NCBI GenBank assembly: GCA_030063045.1
Contig: JAQSEB010000110.1
Coordinates: forward strand, 248,001-312,000
Direction: 5' to 3'
DNA: 64,000 nt
DNA from: Pratylenchus scribneri
Taxonomy: Eukaryota; Nematoda; Chromadorea; Rhabditida; Pratylenchidae
In this document: positions 26,401 to 35,294 of the stretch, piece by piece
Layout: each line of letters begins with the position of its first letter
How positions within the stretch are numbered: position 1 is the stretch's first letter
Made by a program: the position numbers and the translations under genes
The notes under the pieces: generated by a model
The model's input: the letters and a program-made list of their open reading frames with translations, nothing else
Databases searched by the model: none
Told to the model about the DNA's origin: nothing

Positions 26401-28620
26401 GTATATTTGCCAACCTTAAAATACTATAGCAGGATATGTTTATATCAAGATTTTGCGTAAAAGCATTTTATCAATTATTTTCTATGATATTTTTCAAATA
26501 ATTTTTCCATTTTTTAGGTTATTAAAATTTTTTATTTATTTCAGAGAATATTTTTTGTTTTTTTAAAAAAAATTTCTAGGACAAATAATTCTTAATTCAT
26601 AGTTCTAAATATCCTCATTATAATAGGCTAAATCTATTTTTAAGATTTTAAGAAAATCAAATTTTAGTAAATATTTTTAACAAAATATTTTCACAATATT
26701 AAAAGCATTTATCCAAGATTTATTCTTGAAAATTATTCCACCAATCTTTCTATTGTATATTTGCCAACCTTAAAATACTATAGCAGGATATATGTTTATA
26801 TCAAGATTTTGCGTAAAAGCATTTTATCAATTATTTTCTATGATATTTTTCAAATAATTTTTCCATTTTTTAGGTTATTAAAATTTTTTTATTTATTTCA
26901 GAGAATATTTTTTGTTTTTTTAAAAAATTTCTAGGACAAATAATTCTTAATTCATAGTTCTAAATATCCTCATTATAATAGGCTAAATCTATTTTTAAGA
27001 TTTTAAGAAAATCTAATTTTAGTAAATATTTTTAACAAAATATTTTCACAATATTAAAAGCATTTATCCAAGATTTATTCTTGAAAATTATTCCACCAAT
27101 CTTTCTATTGTATATTTGCCAACCTTAAAATACTATAGCAGGATATATGTTTATATCAAGATTTTGCGTAAAAGCATTTTATCAATTATTTTCTATGATA
27201 TTTTTCAAATAATTTTTCCAATTTTTAGGTTATTAAATTTTTTTTAATTATTTCAAAGAATATTTTTTGTTTTTTTAAAAAAATTTCTAGGACAAATAAT
27301 TCTTAATTCATAGTTCTAAATATCCTCATTATAATAGGCTAAATCTATTTTTAAGATTTTAAGAAAATCTAATTTTAGTAAATATTTTTAACAAAATATT
27401 TTCACAATATTAAAAGCATTTACCCAAGATTTATTCTTGAAAATTATTCCACTAATCTTTCAATTGTATATTTGCCAACCTTAAAATACTATAGCAGGAT
27501 ATGTTTATATCAAGATTTTGCGTAAAAGCATTTTATCAATTATTTTCTATGATATTTTTCAAATAATTTTTCCATTTTTTAGGTTATTAAAATTTTTTAT
27601 TTATTTCAGAGAATATTTTTTGTTTTTTTAAAAAAATTTCTAGGACAAATAATTCTTAATTCATAGTTCTAAATATCCTCATTATAATAGGCTAAATCTA
27701 TTTTTAAGATTTTAAGAAAATCAAATTTTAGTAAATATTTTTAACAAAATATTTTCACAATATTAAAAGCATTTATCCAAGATTTATTCTTGAAAATTAT
27801 TCCACCAATCTTTCTATTGTATATTTGCCAACCTTAAAATACTATAGCAGGATATATGTTTATATCAAGATTTTGCGTAAAAGCATTTTATCAATTATTT
27901 TCTATGATATTTTTCAAATAATTTTTCCATTTTTTAGGTTATTAAAATTTTTTATTTATTTCAGAGAATATTTTTTTTTTTTTAAAAAATTTCTAGGACA
28001 AATAATTCTTAATTCATAGTTCTAAATATCCTCATTATAATAGGCTAAATCTATTTTTAAGATTTTAAGAAAATCAAATTTTAGTAAATATTTTTAACAA
28101 AATATTTTCACAATATTAAAAGCATTTATCCAAGATTTATTCTTGAAAATTATTCCACCAATCTTTCTATTGTATATTTGCCAACCTTAAAATACTATAG
28201 CAGTATATATGTTTATATCAAGATTTTGCGTAAAAGCATTTTATCAATTATTTTCTATGATATTTTTCAAATAATTTTTCCAATTTTTATGTTATTAAAA
28301 TTTTTTATTTATTTCAGAGAATATTTTTGATTTTTAAAAGTAAATATCAAGGAAAAATAATTCTTAATTCATAGTTCTAAATATTCTCATTATAATAGGC
28401 TAAATCTATTTTTAAGATTTTAAGAAAATCTAATTTTAGTAAATATTTTTAACAAAATATTTTCACAATATTAAAAGCATTTATCCAAGATTTATTCTTG
28501 AAAATTATTCCACTAATCTTTCTATTGTATATTTGCCAACCTTAAAATACTATAGCAGGATATATGTTTATATCAAAATTTTGCGTAAAAGCATTTTATC
28601 AATTATTTTCTATGATATAG
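14462..28620. repeat. Satellite array, about 354-bp monomer, block 2 (about 40 copies)
   Basis: This continues block 1. Monomers come in recognisable variants: one type with gatttttaaaagaaaatatcaaggaaaaa, another with tgtttttttaaaaaaatttctaggacaaa. Diagnostic changes recur at multiples of the monomer, for example the shortened caggatatgttt box near 24301, 24653, 26431 and 27500, and ctttcaattg near 24614, 26392 and 27457. This shows duplication of multi-monomer blocks. Near the hAT insertion a 50-base piece is tandemly doubled (14637-14686 and 14687-14736). Short open frames of 62-65 codons recur once per monomer and are satellite artefacts. Confidence 0.95.
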
Positions 28621-28985
28621 TGAGCGGTTGCGCGCTGGGCTCAGAGGTGCGGGAATAAGATGGAATATTTGTGATGGAAATTAGAATGGGTTCGAAGACT
28701 TTGGGATTTGGGAGCCTTGGCCTTAAGCTCGAACGGAGGCCCGCGGGAATAAAGTCCTAATTCCCCTGTTGGTTTGTCCCTCTCGATTGATGGTCGACTC
28801 CTCTGGGCTGTTGGGCTTATCCTCGACTGATGGGCTATTGTCGACCGACTTGGGGGAATTGTGTGGAAGCGCTTATGAGGGGAAAAGGGGCGGACCATTG
28901 ATGGATATGAGAATGCCAAAGGGAATAGTTTGTAGCTTTTGTGTTTGAGTTCATCGTGTCTTGTATTAGCCAAATTTCCCTTACA
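28621..28985 (-). repeat. 3' LTR (in the element's sense)
   Basis: This 365-bp copy is essentially identical to the one at 34930-35294, with one visible C/T difference (gtcgaccgac here, gtcgactgac there). In the sense orientation it starts TGTAAGGG and ends GCTCA. Confidence 0.93.
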
Positions 28986-28999
28986 GCTCCCCCCTTTCC
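28986..28999 (-). other. Polypurine tract of the LTR retrotransposon
   Basis: On the minus strand ggaaaggggggagc directly abuts the start of the 3' LTR. This is the expected place and composition for the plus-strand priming tract of an LTR element. Confidence 0.8.
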
Positions 29000-29306
29000 A
29001 TAGGATCGTCCTCGATCCTAAAACTTCGGCATGTGCCCATTGACATTGATGCTCAATTTGTTGAATCCCATCAAAAGGAATCTGCTTGAGCTCTGAACTT
29101 CATTTTTCACTTATCCGTTGTCTTCCACATGAGATTTTGTTCTCATTTTGACAGGCTCATTCAGCTCTATATTTGGGTCAACTATATCGCAAATTCTCTG
29201 GGTATATCGCAAGCGACTGTCACCCATTCAATGTTTCTTTTTCATGTCTTTATTTTTCTCCCTTTTTGTTGTTTGTTATTGTTTTTCTTTTTTTTTACTT
29301 GTTTTA

Positions 29307-29318
29307 GACCTCGCGGCC
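29307..29318 (-). other. GNRA hairpin copy, sense GGCC-GCGA-GGTC
   Basis: Member of the hairpin family in the LTR element. The 4-bp stem has one G-U pair in the sense RNA and a GCGA loop, and sits in the shared context ATGG...TCTAAAACAAG. Confidence 0.7.
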
Positions 29319-29371
29319 ATTAGCGGATGGTGGGTGGGTGGTGGTACAATGATCGAAAGTAAATTAACAAT

Positions 29372-29480
29372 GGTGATGTGTAATAGTTTGTGCTTTACGT
29401 TTTGAGCTAATTTTTAATTTGTGTGTCAACCGAATTTCCCTTACAACTCCCCCAGTTCCATGAGATCATAATCGATCTCC
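29372..29480 (-). repeat. Diverged second LTR-end plus polypurine-tract remnant
   Basis: The plus-strand sequence from aatagtttgtgctttacg through aatttcccttacaactcccc matches, with many changes, the last part of the LTR and the adjoining polypurine tract at 28925-29000. It also shares the following agatcat..tcgatc segment. It looks like the end of an older related element fused inside the present one. Confidence 0.6.
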
Positions 29481-31205
29481 AAATTGAGATTGGTGCATTA
29501 CATTAATTTTTTTTGATGTTTTGAATGCTCTTTTCTTTTCTTTACAAGCATGAATAGAGAACATTGATAGAGAGGAAGAAGAGAGAAAAATGAGTAAATT
29601 TTCACCATGTGCACCATTCACTCCAGCGCATATCTACTCGGTTGACCGTGTGTTAAACGGAGAACCCTTCCACCTTTCAGATGGCGAGCGTGATTTTTTT
29701 GCGCACCAATACTTTTCGAACGGGGAGCTATCAGAGCACATTGGGCTAGTCACGTGGGGAATGCCCACTGCTAACTCGGCTCGCTTTCTCCTTATGCTTT
29801 TTCAGCATCATTTCCATTCTACTCAGATTTGGCTGGAGGTCCAAGTCATTCATTCACAAAATATCACAATTGAAATGAATAGAGATGATCAATAGAATTT
29901 TGCTTGTTTATTTTATTTTTTTTGTTTTTTTTTTGAGCATTGTCTTTTCATTTTTTAAATGTTTTTTTTCTGCACATCTTTTATTATTTTTTTTATTTTT
30001 TTATTTTTTTTTTTGAATGGTCCGAAAGAGAGTTGCTTAGGATGGGTAAAGTTGACTTGACACAAATTATCAAAATTTTGCCCAAAAAGGAAAATCACAA
30101 ACCATTTTTTTACCGGAAAATTGGTTTGATTTGGCAACTGCACATTTTCATTCGCATCCTCATTCCTTTCATCTCATGAGCAATCCACGTCCTCGTTCCA
30201 TTTCATCGCTCATTGGTGACTGATTTCGGTTGTGTACCTGTAAATATGGAATATAGTTTGCGTTACTCTCCCTTTCACTCAATAGCCCGAAACTTGCGTA
30301 AATCGACAATCCCTCCATCTTTGTCCACCAATTTGTCATACCTGTTGCATTGCACCTCTCATCCATGAACTCAGTTTTCATAATCTTCTCGAGCTTCAAT
30401 GCCTTCGTCAAAAAAGATTGGCCAGCTTGGGCCAATAGCACATTGGTCATGCCAAGTCGTTTTCCGTCCTGCTTTTCTTAGCCTTTCCACGCGGGAGGTT
30501 GTCCAATCAATAACATCAGCTGGGGAGCAGATGAAAAATTTTGTGCTGCTTGGGAATGATGGCTTCATCTCCAAGTTCATGCATGGCCTGGGGTGGCTCG
30601 ATGGGTCATTTTGTTCCTGACATTCCTCCATAACATATCCAAACCTCACACAATTTCTTTTGTTCTCAAACAAGTTATGAGCATCCAATCGCCGTGGCCA
30701 CTATTTTTATTCATCTTTTACTGCTCCAGTTTGTTGCTCGTGTGCTACTTGCTTCAGCTTGACGGATTTCCCATTTCGATGTTTTCTTCCAGTTTAGCGA
30801 ATTGGTTGGTGATGACTGTCTTTGCTTTAGGACGTTTGCTTGATGCCGACGAGACGTCGATTTGTTGTTAGTTGTTCTTCATCACTATTTCACTGCATTT
30901 TTGCTGATCAATCATTTATTTGCATTCTTCTGCACCCACATCCAGTGGTTCGGGTTCTGTTGGGTCAATGACGGGCACTTCAGTAATGCTCGTATATTTC
31001 CGAATAACTTTTCTGATTTTTCGGCATGCCCATGCTTCGACTTCATGTTGAATGCTGTTAGGCAAATAGACCGCATATGCCTTGTGCAGGGACACTTTTG
31101 AATGATTAATATGCGATGAATTGCAAGCAGCATATTCTGGGAATTCCATAAGACTCCTTTCTGCTTTTGGCAATTGAGTGGGTGTCCAGGCATAGGAATT
31201 TTGTC

Positions 31206-31439
31206 TCAAAAGACCATTGTGAACAGTGCCAACAAGGTCGTAATTCCAAGTACAATTTTGGTCATGCCTTCCCAGTTCGACATTTTGTTAACTTTATTTA
31301 TTTTAGGACTTTTAGCCATGCCCTCTTTCTCCACTTTTGGCTTTGGTTTTTGAACATTTGAATTTTCTCCAATGTTCAGGCTGACAGATCTGAGTTCTTC
31401 TCTTGGTGCTTCGTTAGGCTCCATGTTCATATGCGCCAT
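31206..31439 (-). CDS. Small ORF with a C-terminal hydrophobic segment (LTR element)
   Basis: From an ATG at 31439 this gives 77 residues, charged and Lys/Pro-rich in the middle and ending in a hydrophobic run (IVLGITTLLALFTMVF) that could span a membrane. It sits directly before the weak env-like frame, in a different frame. It might be the signal/anchor end of a broken envelope-like gene or a chance ORF. Confidence 0.25.
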   Translation of the reverse strand: MAHMNMEPNEAPREELRSVSLNIGENSNVQKPKPKVEKEGMAKSPKINKVNKMSNWEGMTKIVLGITTLLALFTMVF

Positions 31440-31495
31440 TGCTGCGATTGCTTAATGCACTCTTATCAATTGATCCTCTCCATTTGTGTTCACAC

Positions 31496-31675
31496 TAGAG
31501 TTAATTATCCGCGGGCGGATAATGAAAAAGCGGATAACGGATAGTGCGGATAGTCAAGGTGCGGATAACGGATAATGCGAATAATCGGGTGCGGATAACG
31601 GGACGGATAATTAGTCCAAAATCCTTGCGGATATCCGTCCCGCGTACCCGTCCCGCCCACGGATAATTAACCCTA
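31496..31675. mobile_element. Nested hAT-type MITE, 180 bp
   Basis: Terminal inverted repeats tagagttaattatccg (31496-31511) and cggataattaaccctA (31660-31675) match except for one position. The flanks are an exact 8-bp duplication gttcacac (31488-31495 and 31676-31683). The interior repeats gcggataacggata-like units. It is non-coding and inserted inside the LTR element, so it is younger than that internal region. Confidence 0.85.
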
Positions 31676-31689
31676 GTTCACACTGTTGC

Positions 31690-32440
31690 CTATTGAAATG
31701 CAATTGGCTGAGTTGTTTTGTCGAGAATCGGTTTGCCTGTTGCCATTCCATCTGCTATTGAACTCGGCCTTCCCTGCTCTGCAATCCCGTGCTTTGTGGC
31801 CAATTTTGTTGCAATTTTAGAAAATGGTTTGCCAGAACAATTCCGTTCACTGTCTCTGTTGGTTGTTCCAGTTTTGGTTCCGGTTTGGCCCTCTCCATGG
31901 TTGGTCGTAGTTATTTCTCCGTGCATTCGATGCTGTGAATCTTCTGAAAGAGGGATAGGGATTTTGGTTCCCATTTTGACCTGTTCGGTTTCCAACAGTG
32001 CTTACCGGTAAAGCTAATCATGTTGATCGCTTGGTACAGAGTTGAACGGGTGCCTTTATCGCTTCGTAAAATGACTTCTACTTCCTCTGCTTTCTCTTTG
32101 AAATCATCAAGCCTGACTGTCTTCGAAGTTCTGAGCCGTCTCATCATGTTTGTTAGACTTGGTTTGAGCAGCCCTCGCAATTCCTCATAGATTTTCTGTT
32201 CCTTTGCTTCCTCATCTAAAGCTGGATTTGTTACCTCGACTCGTGCATTTTCCATGCTGCAGCACGTGATGAGCTAGCCTTGATGCTTGATGTCAAGAGA
32301 ATGACGGTGGATGACTTGTTGTCCTTGGCTTCAACATTGCTGTGGCCGAATTTAGTCAAATGATGTCCAAAGCCGCCTTGATTGGCGCCCCCATCCATAC
32401 TCTGTTGGGTCATTTTCACCATTGACGCCCCAGCTGTCAT
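31690..32440 (-). pseudogene. Second, decayed gag-like region
   Basis: A minus-strand frame at 32255-31911 contains a segment clearly related to the main gag: the VTNPAL, EELR-LKP-LTNM and AEEVE blocks align in order. Its surroundings are in other frames (32440-32231 before, 31995-31690 after), with tails resembling the Gln/Asn-rich gag C-terminus. It looks like a diverged partial gag copy broken by frameshifts, in tandem with the intact one. A deliberately different second ORF is less likely. Confidence 0.6.
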
Positions 32441-32525
32441 TCAACTTTTATTTTCCTATTCCACCTCACATTTTTCCATTAGCTCCTCTTGTGGTCTCTC
32501 TTCACATTGTTGAAAACATATTTTA

Positions 32526-32537
32526 GGCCTCGCGGCC
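32526..32537 (-). other. GNRA hairpin copy, sense GGCC-GCGA-GGCC
   Basis: Perfect 4-bp stem with a GCGA tetraloop in the sense RNA. It lies between the intact gag and the decayed gag copy. Confidence 0.75.
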
Positions 32538-32759
32538 ATATTTTCATTTTCCTGCTTCATATTCACCTCGTTCACTTCATCTTCCATTTCGATTAAGGCC
32601 TAATTCTGTTCTTCCTCTTCTTCTACATTCGACCACAATTTTTTAAGACACTTCATTCATATGGGCTCTTCTTGAACCGACAGAATTTAAATTCACAAAC
32701 CTGCCTTCTCCTCTCGAGTCATTAAGATTGTTTTCCATTCAGAGTTTGCAATGTGTCTA

Positions 32760-33653
32760 TCACTTCGTCCAGGGGTGCCAAATTCTCCCATCTGCTGTTT
32801 TGATCCTATTCGAGTTCTTTGAATCAATTCTGTTTTGTTGTCTCTCCTCAGTTTGACGGTTGCCATTTGACTTAATCCTGTTGCAGTAATTTGACTCATT
32901 TGGTTCATCCTGTTCCTGTTCGCTGTTCCAGTTTCGATCTCGTTGCGCCCTATTCCAAGGTTTTTCGACGAGTTCCTGTTGCATGTCTGATCCGAGAAAA
33001 GTTCTGAAAGAGGGACCCATTTCATTCCAATTTTGACCTGTTGAATTCCTGAAGCTGGATCCTGGTCTGGAATCGCTTTTCAGCATGTTTATCATTTGAT
33101 CAAGTGGTGAATTTGTGCCTTTGCCGCTTTTCATTGCATCTTCAACTTCTTCAGCTCGCTCCATAAATTGATCGAGTTCGGTCAATTTTGATGTGCCCAT
33201 CAGTCTCAACATATTGGTTAGACCAGGTTTGAGCCTAGTTCGCAATTCTTCGCAAATTTTTCGTTCGATCTCATCCTTCGTTAGAGCTGGGTTTGTCATT
33301 TTCACCAATGGGCCAAGCCGTTTCAAAAAGGCACCAACCGATTCATTTTCCTGCTGTTTACAAAGGGAAAGTTTATACCTGGCAATTTCCTTTCTTTGTG
33401 GTGTGTCCATTTTGGCCCTGAGAACAATCAAAGCAGCATCAACCGTTGCCTTTTCTTCATCCGTCAACTTTTGGAATAAGTCTCTGGCCATTTCTCCAAG
33501 TCCCAATTTGAGCCGAGCCACTTTCTCAATATCGTTCAAATTTCGTCCAGTTGCTTCCATGTAATCTTTGAATCTTTCAGCCCATTTATCAAAATCATAG
33601 ACAGATTCTCCATTAAACATCTCAAGGCCATTATTTACAGAAATTTGGAACAT
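32760..33653 (-). CDS. Gag-like protein of the LTR retrotransposon
   Basis: ATG 33653 opens a frame of about 297 residues; the open frame extends upstream to 33767 only through GTG. The first 170 residues have the retrotransposon Gag pattern: an F-G-x5-F-x-x-W-x-x-x-F start, helices with LKLGL-G-AR-LF, then QQ-x-ESV-x-x-FLKRL and a conserved EEL-x-LKP-L segment. The C-terminal third is rich in Arg, Asn and Gln, likely RNA-binding, without a clear CCHC knuckle. It would form the particle that packages the element's RNA. A GNRA hairpin ends 13 nt before this ATG, so it could affect translation. No frame-linked protease or polymerase follows. Confidence 0.75.
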   Translation of the reverse strand: MFQISVNNGLEMFNGESVYDFDKWAERFKDYMEATGRNLNDIEKVARLKLGLGEMARDLFQKLTDEEKATVDAALIVLRAKMDTPQRKEIARYKLSLCKQQENESVGAFLKRLGPLVKMTNPALTKDEIERKICEELRTRLKPGLTNMLRLMGTSKLTELDQFMERAEEVEDAMKSGKGTNSPLDQMINMLKSDSRPGSSFRNSTGQNWNEMGPSFRTFLGSDMQQELVEKPWNRAQRDRNWNSEQEQDEPNESNYCNRIKSNGNRQTEERQQNRIDSKNSNRIKTADGRIWHPWTK

Positions 33654-33666
33654 TTTTCTTATTCTG

Positions 33667-33678
33667 GACCTCGCGGTC
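33667..33678 (-). other. GNRA hairpin copy, sense GACC-GCGA-GGTC, just before gag ATG
   Basis: Perfect stem with a compensated A-U pair compared with the GGCC copies, and a GCGA loop. It ends 13 nt before the gag start codon. Confidence 0.75.
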
Positions 33679-33726
33679 GTTTCTCTTTTATCTCCGAACC
33701 GTATGAACTTTTTTTTGCTTATTCTA

Positions 33727-33738
33727 GACCTTTCGGTC
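33727..33738 (-). other. GNRA hairpin copy, sense GACC-GAAA-GGTC
   Basis: Perfect stem carrying the compensated A-U pair. The loop is changed to GAAA, which is still GNRA. It lies 60 nt upstream of the previous copy in the leader. Confidence 0.75.
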
Positions 33739-34355
33739 ACAAATTCTTCTCGGATTTTCGTTCGCACAAATTGTTTGATCCAATTGAATTTTTGGAGTTT
33801 GGTGCTGATTTGATTTGTTTGATTTTTGATAGCTGAAAAATGAGAGAAATTTTAAAAGCAGAAATTCAAATTAAAAGGCAATTTTTCCCATAAATTGCAA
33901 TCCTTGATGACTTTGTGGTGATCGGTCGGTGGAGGTTTCATTTTTTCTGCAGCATTTTCCCAATGAGATTGTTTGTCCGCTGATGGATTTCCGACCGACA
34001 AACAACTTTTCTCCGGAAGGTCTTCCATTAGTCGCTTCCATTTTTGCCTTCCATTTTACACATTTCCTGGGAAAGCTTTCCACTTTTTGCTTTCCAACAA
34101 CTGGGATGATTTCCCGATGATTCTTTGTGGGATGCCGGATGGGAGTGTAGGCATCCTCTTGCCGATTCGGAATGACCCTTGGACCGGAGCAAGAATCATC
34201 TTTGCTCATTGGATTTTAATGAGTCGTCAAATATGGACTTTTGGAAATTTGGGTTTATTTTGGTGAATCTCATTTGAAAATTTTGCGTTTTTCTTTTGAT
34301 TGATTGCTCCTTTTTTTGACTTTTCGAGCTTGAAAATTTTGTTTTGCTTATTCTA

Positions 34356-34367
34356 GGCCTCGCGGCC
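34356..34367 (-). other. GNRA hairpin copy, sense GGCC-GCGA-GGCC
   Basis: Perfect stem and GCGA loop, followed in the sense strand by TAGAATAAGC as in the other copies. It is in the long leader between the primer-binding site and gag. A degenerate copy (ggcctcgctgtc, 34447-34458) lies nearby. Confidence 0.75.
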
Positions 34368-34808
34368 ATTTCTCTCCATTTGTGAACTGTCGAGGTATTA
34401 TTTTTTGGCCAGCCGTCCTTTTTCATTATCACATTTTTGTTTCTTCGGCCTCGCTGTCCTTTCGATCATTTTGCCCAGTCGTCTGCTGTCAGCTAAAATT
34501 TTCTTTCATCTAAATTTTTAAAATTAGCCCATTGATTTTCAATTTTCCCATTTTAATTTGAATCAGTCAGTTTATTTTATTTTTGGCCCATTAAATTTCA
34601 TTCCTTCAGTTTTGTTTCTTCTTTTTGTCGTTTGCCCATTTATTTATTTATTTTCTTCACAAATTTTATTTCCTCATTTGGGTTTTTGTCTTCTTCATTT
34701 GCGATTTTTGCCCTTCTTTAACTTTCGCTTCTCTTCATTTTGGCCTTTTATCTTTTCATCGGGCTTGGGCTCATCTTCTTCGGAATTCCGGGATTTTTGC
34801 TTATTTTA

Positions 34809-34820
34809 GGCCTCACGGCC
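34809..34820 (-). other. GNRA hairpin copy, sense GGCC-GTGA-GGCC
   Basis: Perfect stem. The loop differs (GTGA) but remains GNRA. It is the copy nearest the primer-binding site, about 90 nt downstream of it in the sense strand. Confidence 0.75.
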
Positions 34821-34912
34821 ATGGCGGTACCGCACTTTAGGGACTTTCAATTGGACTTACCTTCATTTGTCCTCCGCTCCGATGAATCGTAAATTATCCG
34901 AATTGCTCGGAA

Positions 34913-34928
34913 CCATCCGGTGCTACCA
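34913..34928 (-). other. Primer-binding-site candidate
   Basis: In the sense strand TGGTAGCACCGGATGG begins one base after the 5' LTR. A TGG start at this position is expected for pairing with the CCA end of a host tRNA. I could not assign the tRNA. Confidence 0.65.
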
Positions 34929-34929
34929 G

Positions 34930-35294
34930 TGAGCGGTTGCGCGCTGGGCTCAGAGGTGCGGGAATAAGATGGAATATTTGTGATGGAAATTAGAATGGGT
35001 TCGAAGACTTTGGGATTTGGGAGCCTTGGCCTTAAGCTCGAACGGAGGCCCGCGGGAATAAAGTCCTAATTCCCCTGTTGGTTTGTCCCTCTCGATTGAT
35101 GGTCGACTCCTCTGGGCTGTTGGGCTTATCCTCGACTGATGGGCTATTGTCGACTGACTTGGGGGAATTGTGTGGAAGCGCTTATGAGGGGAAAAGGGGC
35201 GGACCATTGATGGATATGAGAATGCCAAAGGGAATAGTTTGTAGCTTTTGTGTTTGAGTTCATCGTGTCTTGTATTAGCCAAATTTCCCTTACA
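34930..35294 (-). repeat. 5' LTR (in the element's sense)
   Basis: Direct copy of 28621-28985. It abuts satellite at 35295 and the primer-binding-site candidate on its inner side. Confidence 0.93.

Larger units (their letters stand above)
29000..31205 (-). other. Internal region of the LTR element, no intact gene; possible decayed env-like frame
   Basis: No convincing gene is intact. On the minus strand a frame over about 31209-30916 (no ATG; TTG at its left edge) holds spaced cysteines and a run (VEAWACRKI ... EECK) that faintly resembles envelope-like proteins of nematode BEL/Pao-type elements. It is interrupted by stops further on. Two more minus-strand frames (about 30688-30371 and 30450-30169) follow without clear content. 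If it is env-derived, it is broken. The plus-strand T-rich frames here are shadows. Confidence 0.25.
28621..35294 (-). mobile_element. LTR retrotransposon without pol, inserted in satellite
   Basis: Direct 365-bp LTRs (28621-28985 and 34930-35294; tgagcggttg...cccttaca on the plus strand) differ at about one base. The sense strand is minus. A candidate primer-binding site starting TGGTAGCACC lies one base inside the right LTR, a polypurine tract lies just inside the left LTR, and a gag gene reads leftward. A second, decayed gag-like region follows. No reverse transcriptase, RNase H or integrase is visible, so the element would need help from another. The flanking satellite fits a short ATAT target duplication, with two extra bases at the left edge. 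Near-identical LTRs indicate recent insertion. Confidence 0.9.

Noticed and set aside
28641..28973. Minus-strand ORFs of 110-122 codons in both LTRs (also 34950-35318)
   Set aside because: They lie wholly inside the LTRs; the second runs into satellite. No domain is seen; likely chance frames.
29590..29895. Plus-strand 101-codon ORF from an ATG inside the LTR element
   Set aside because: It is antisense to the element, has no recognisable domain and no splice or promoter context. It is too weak to call a gene.
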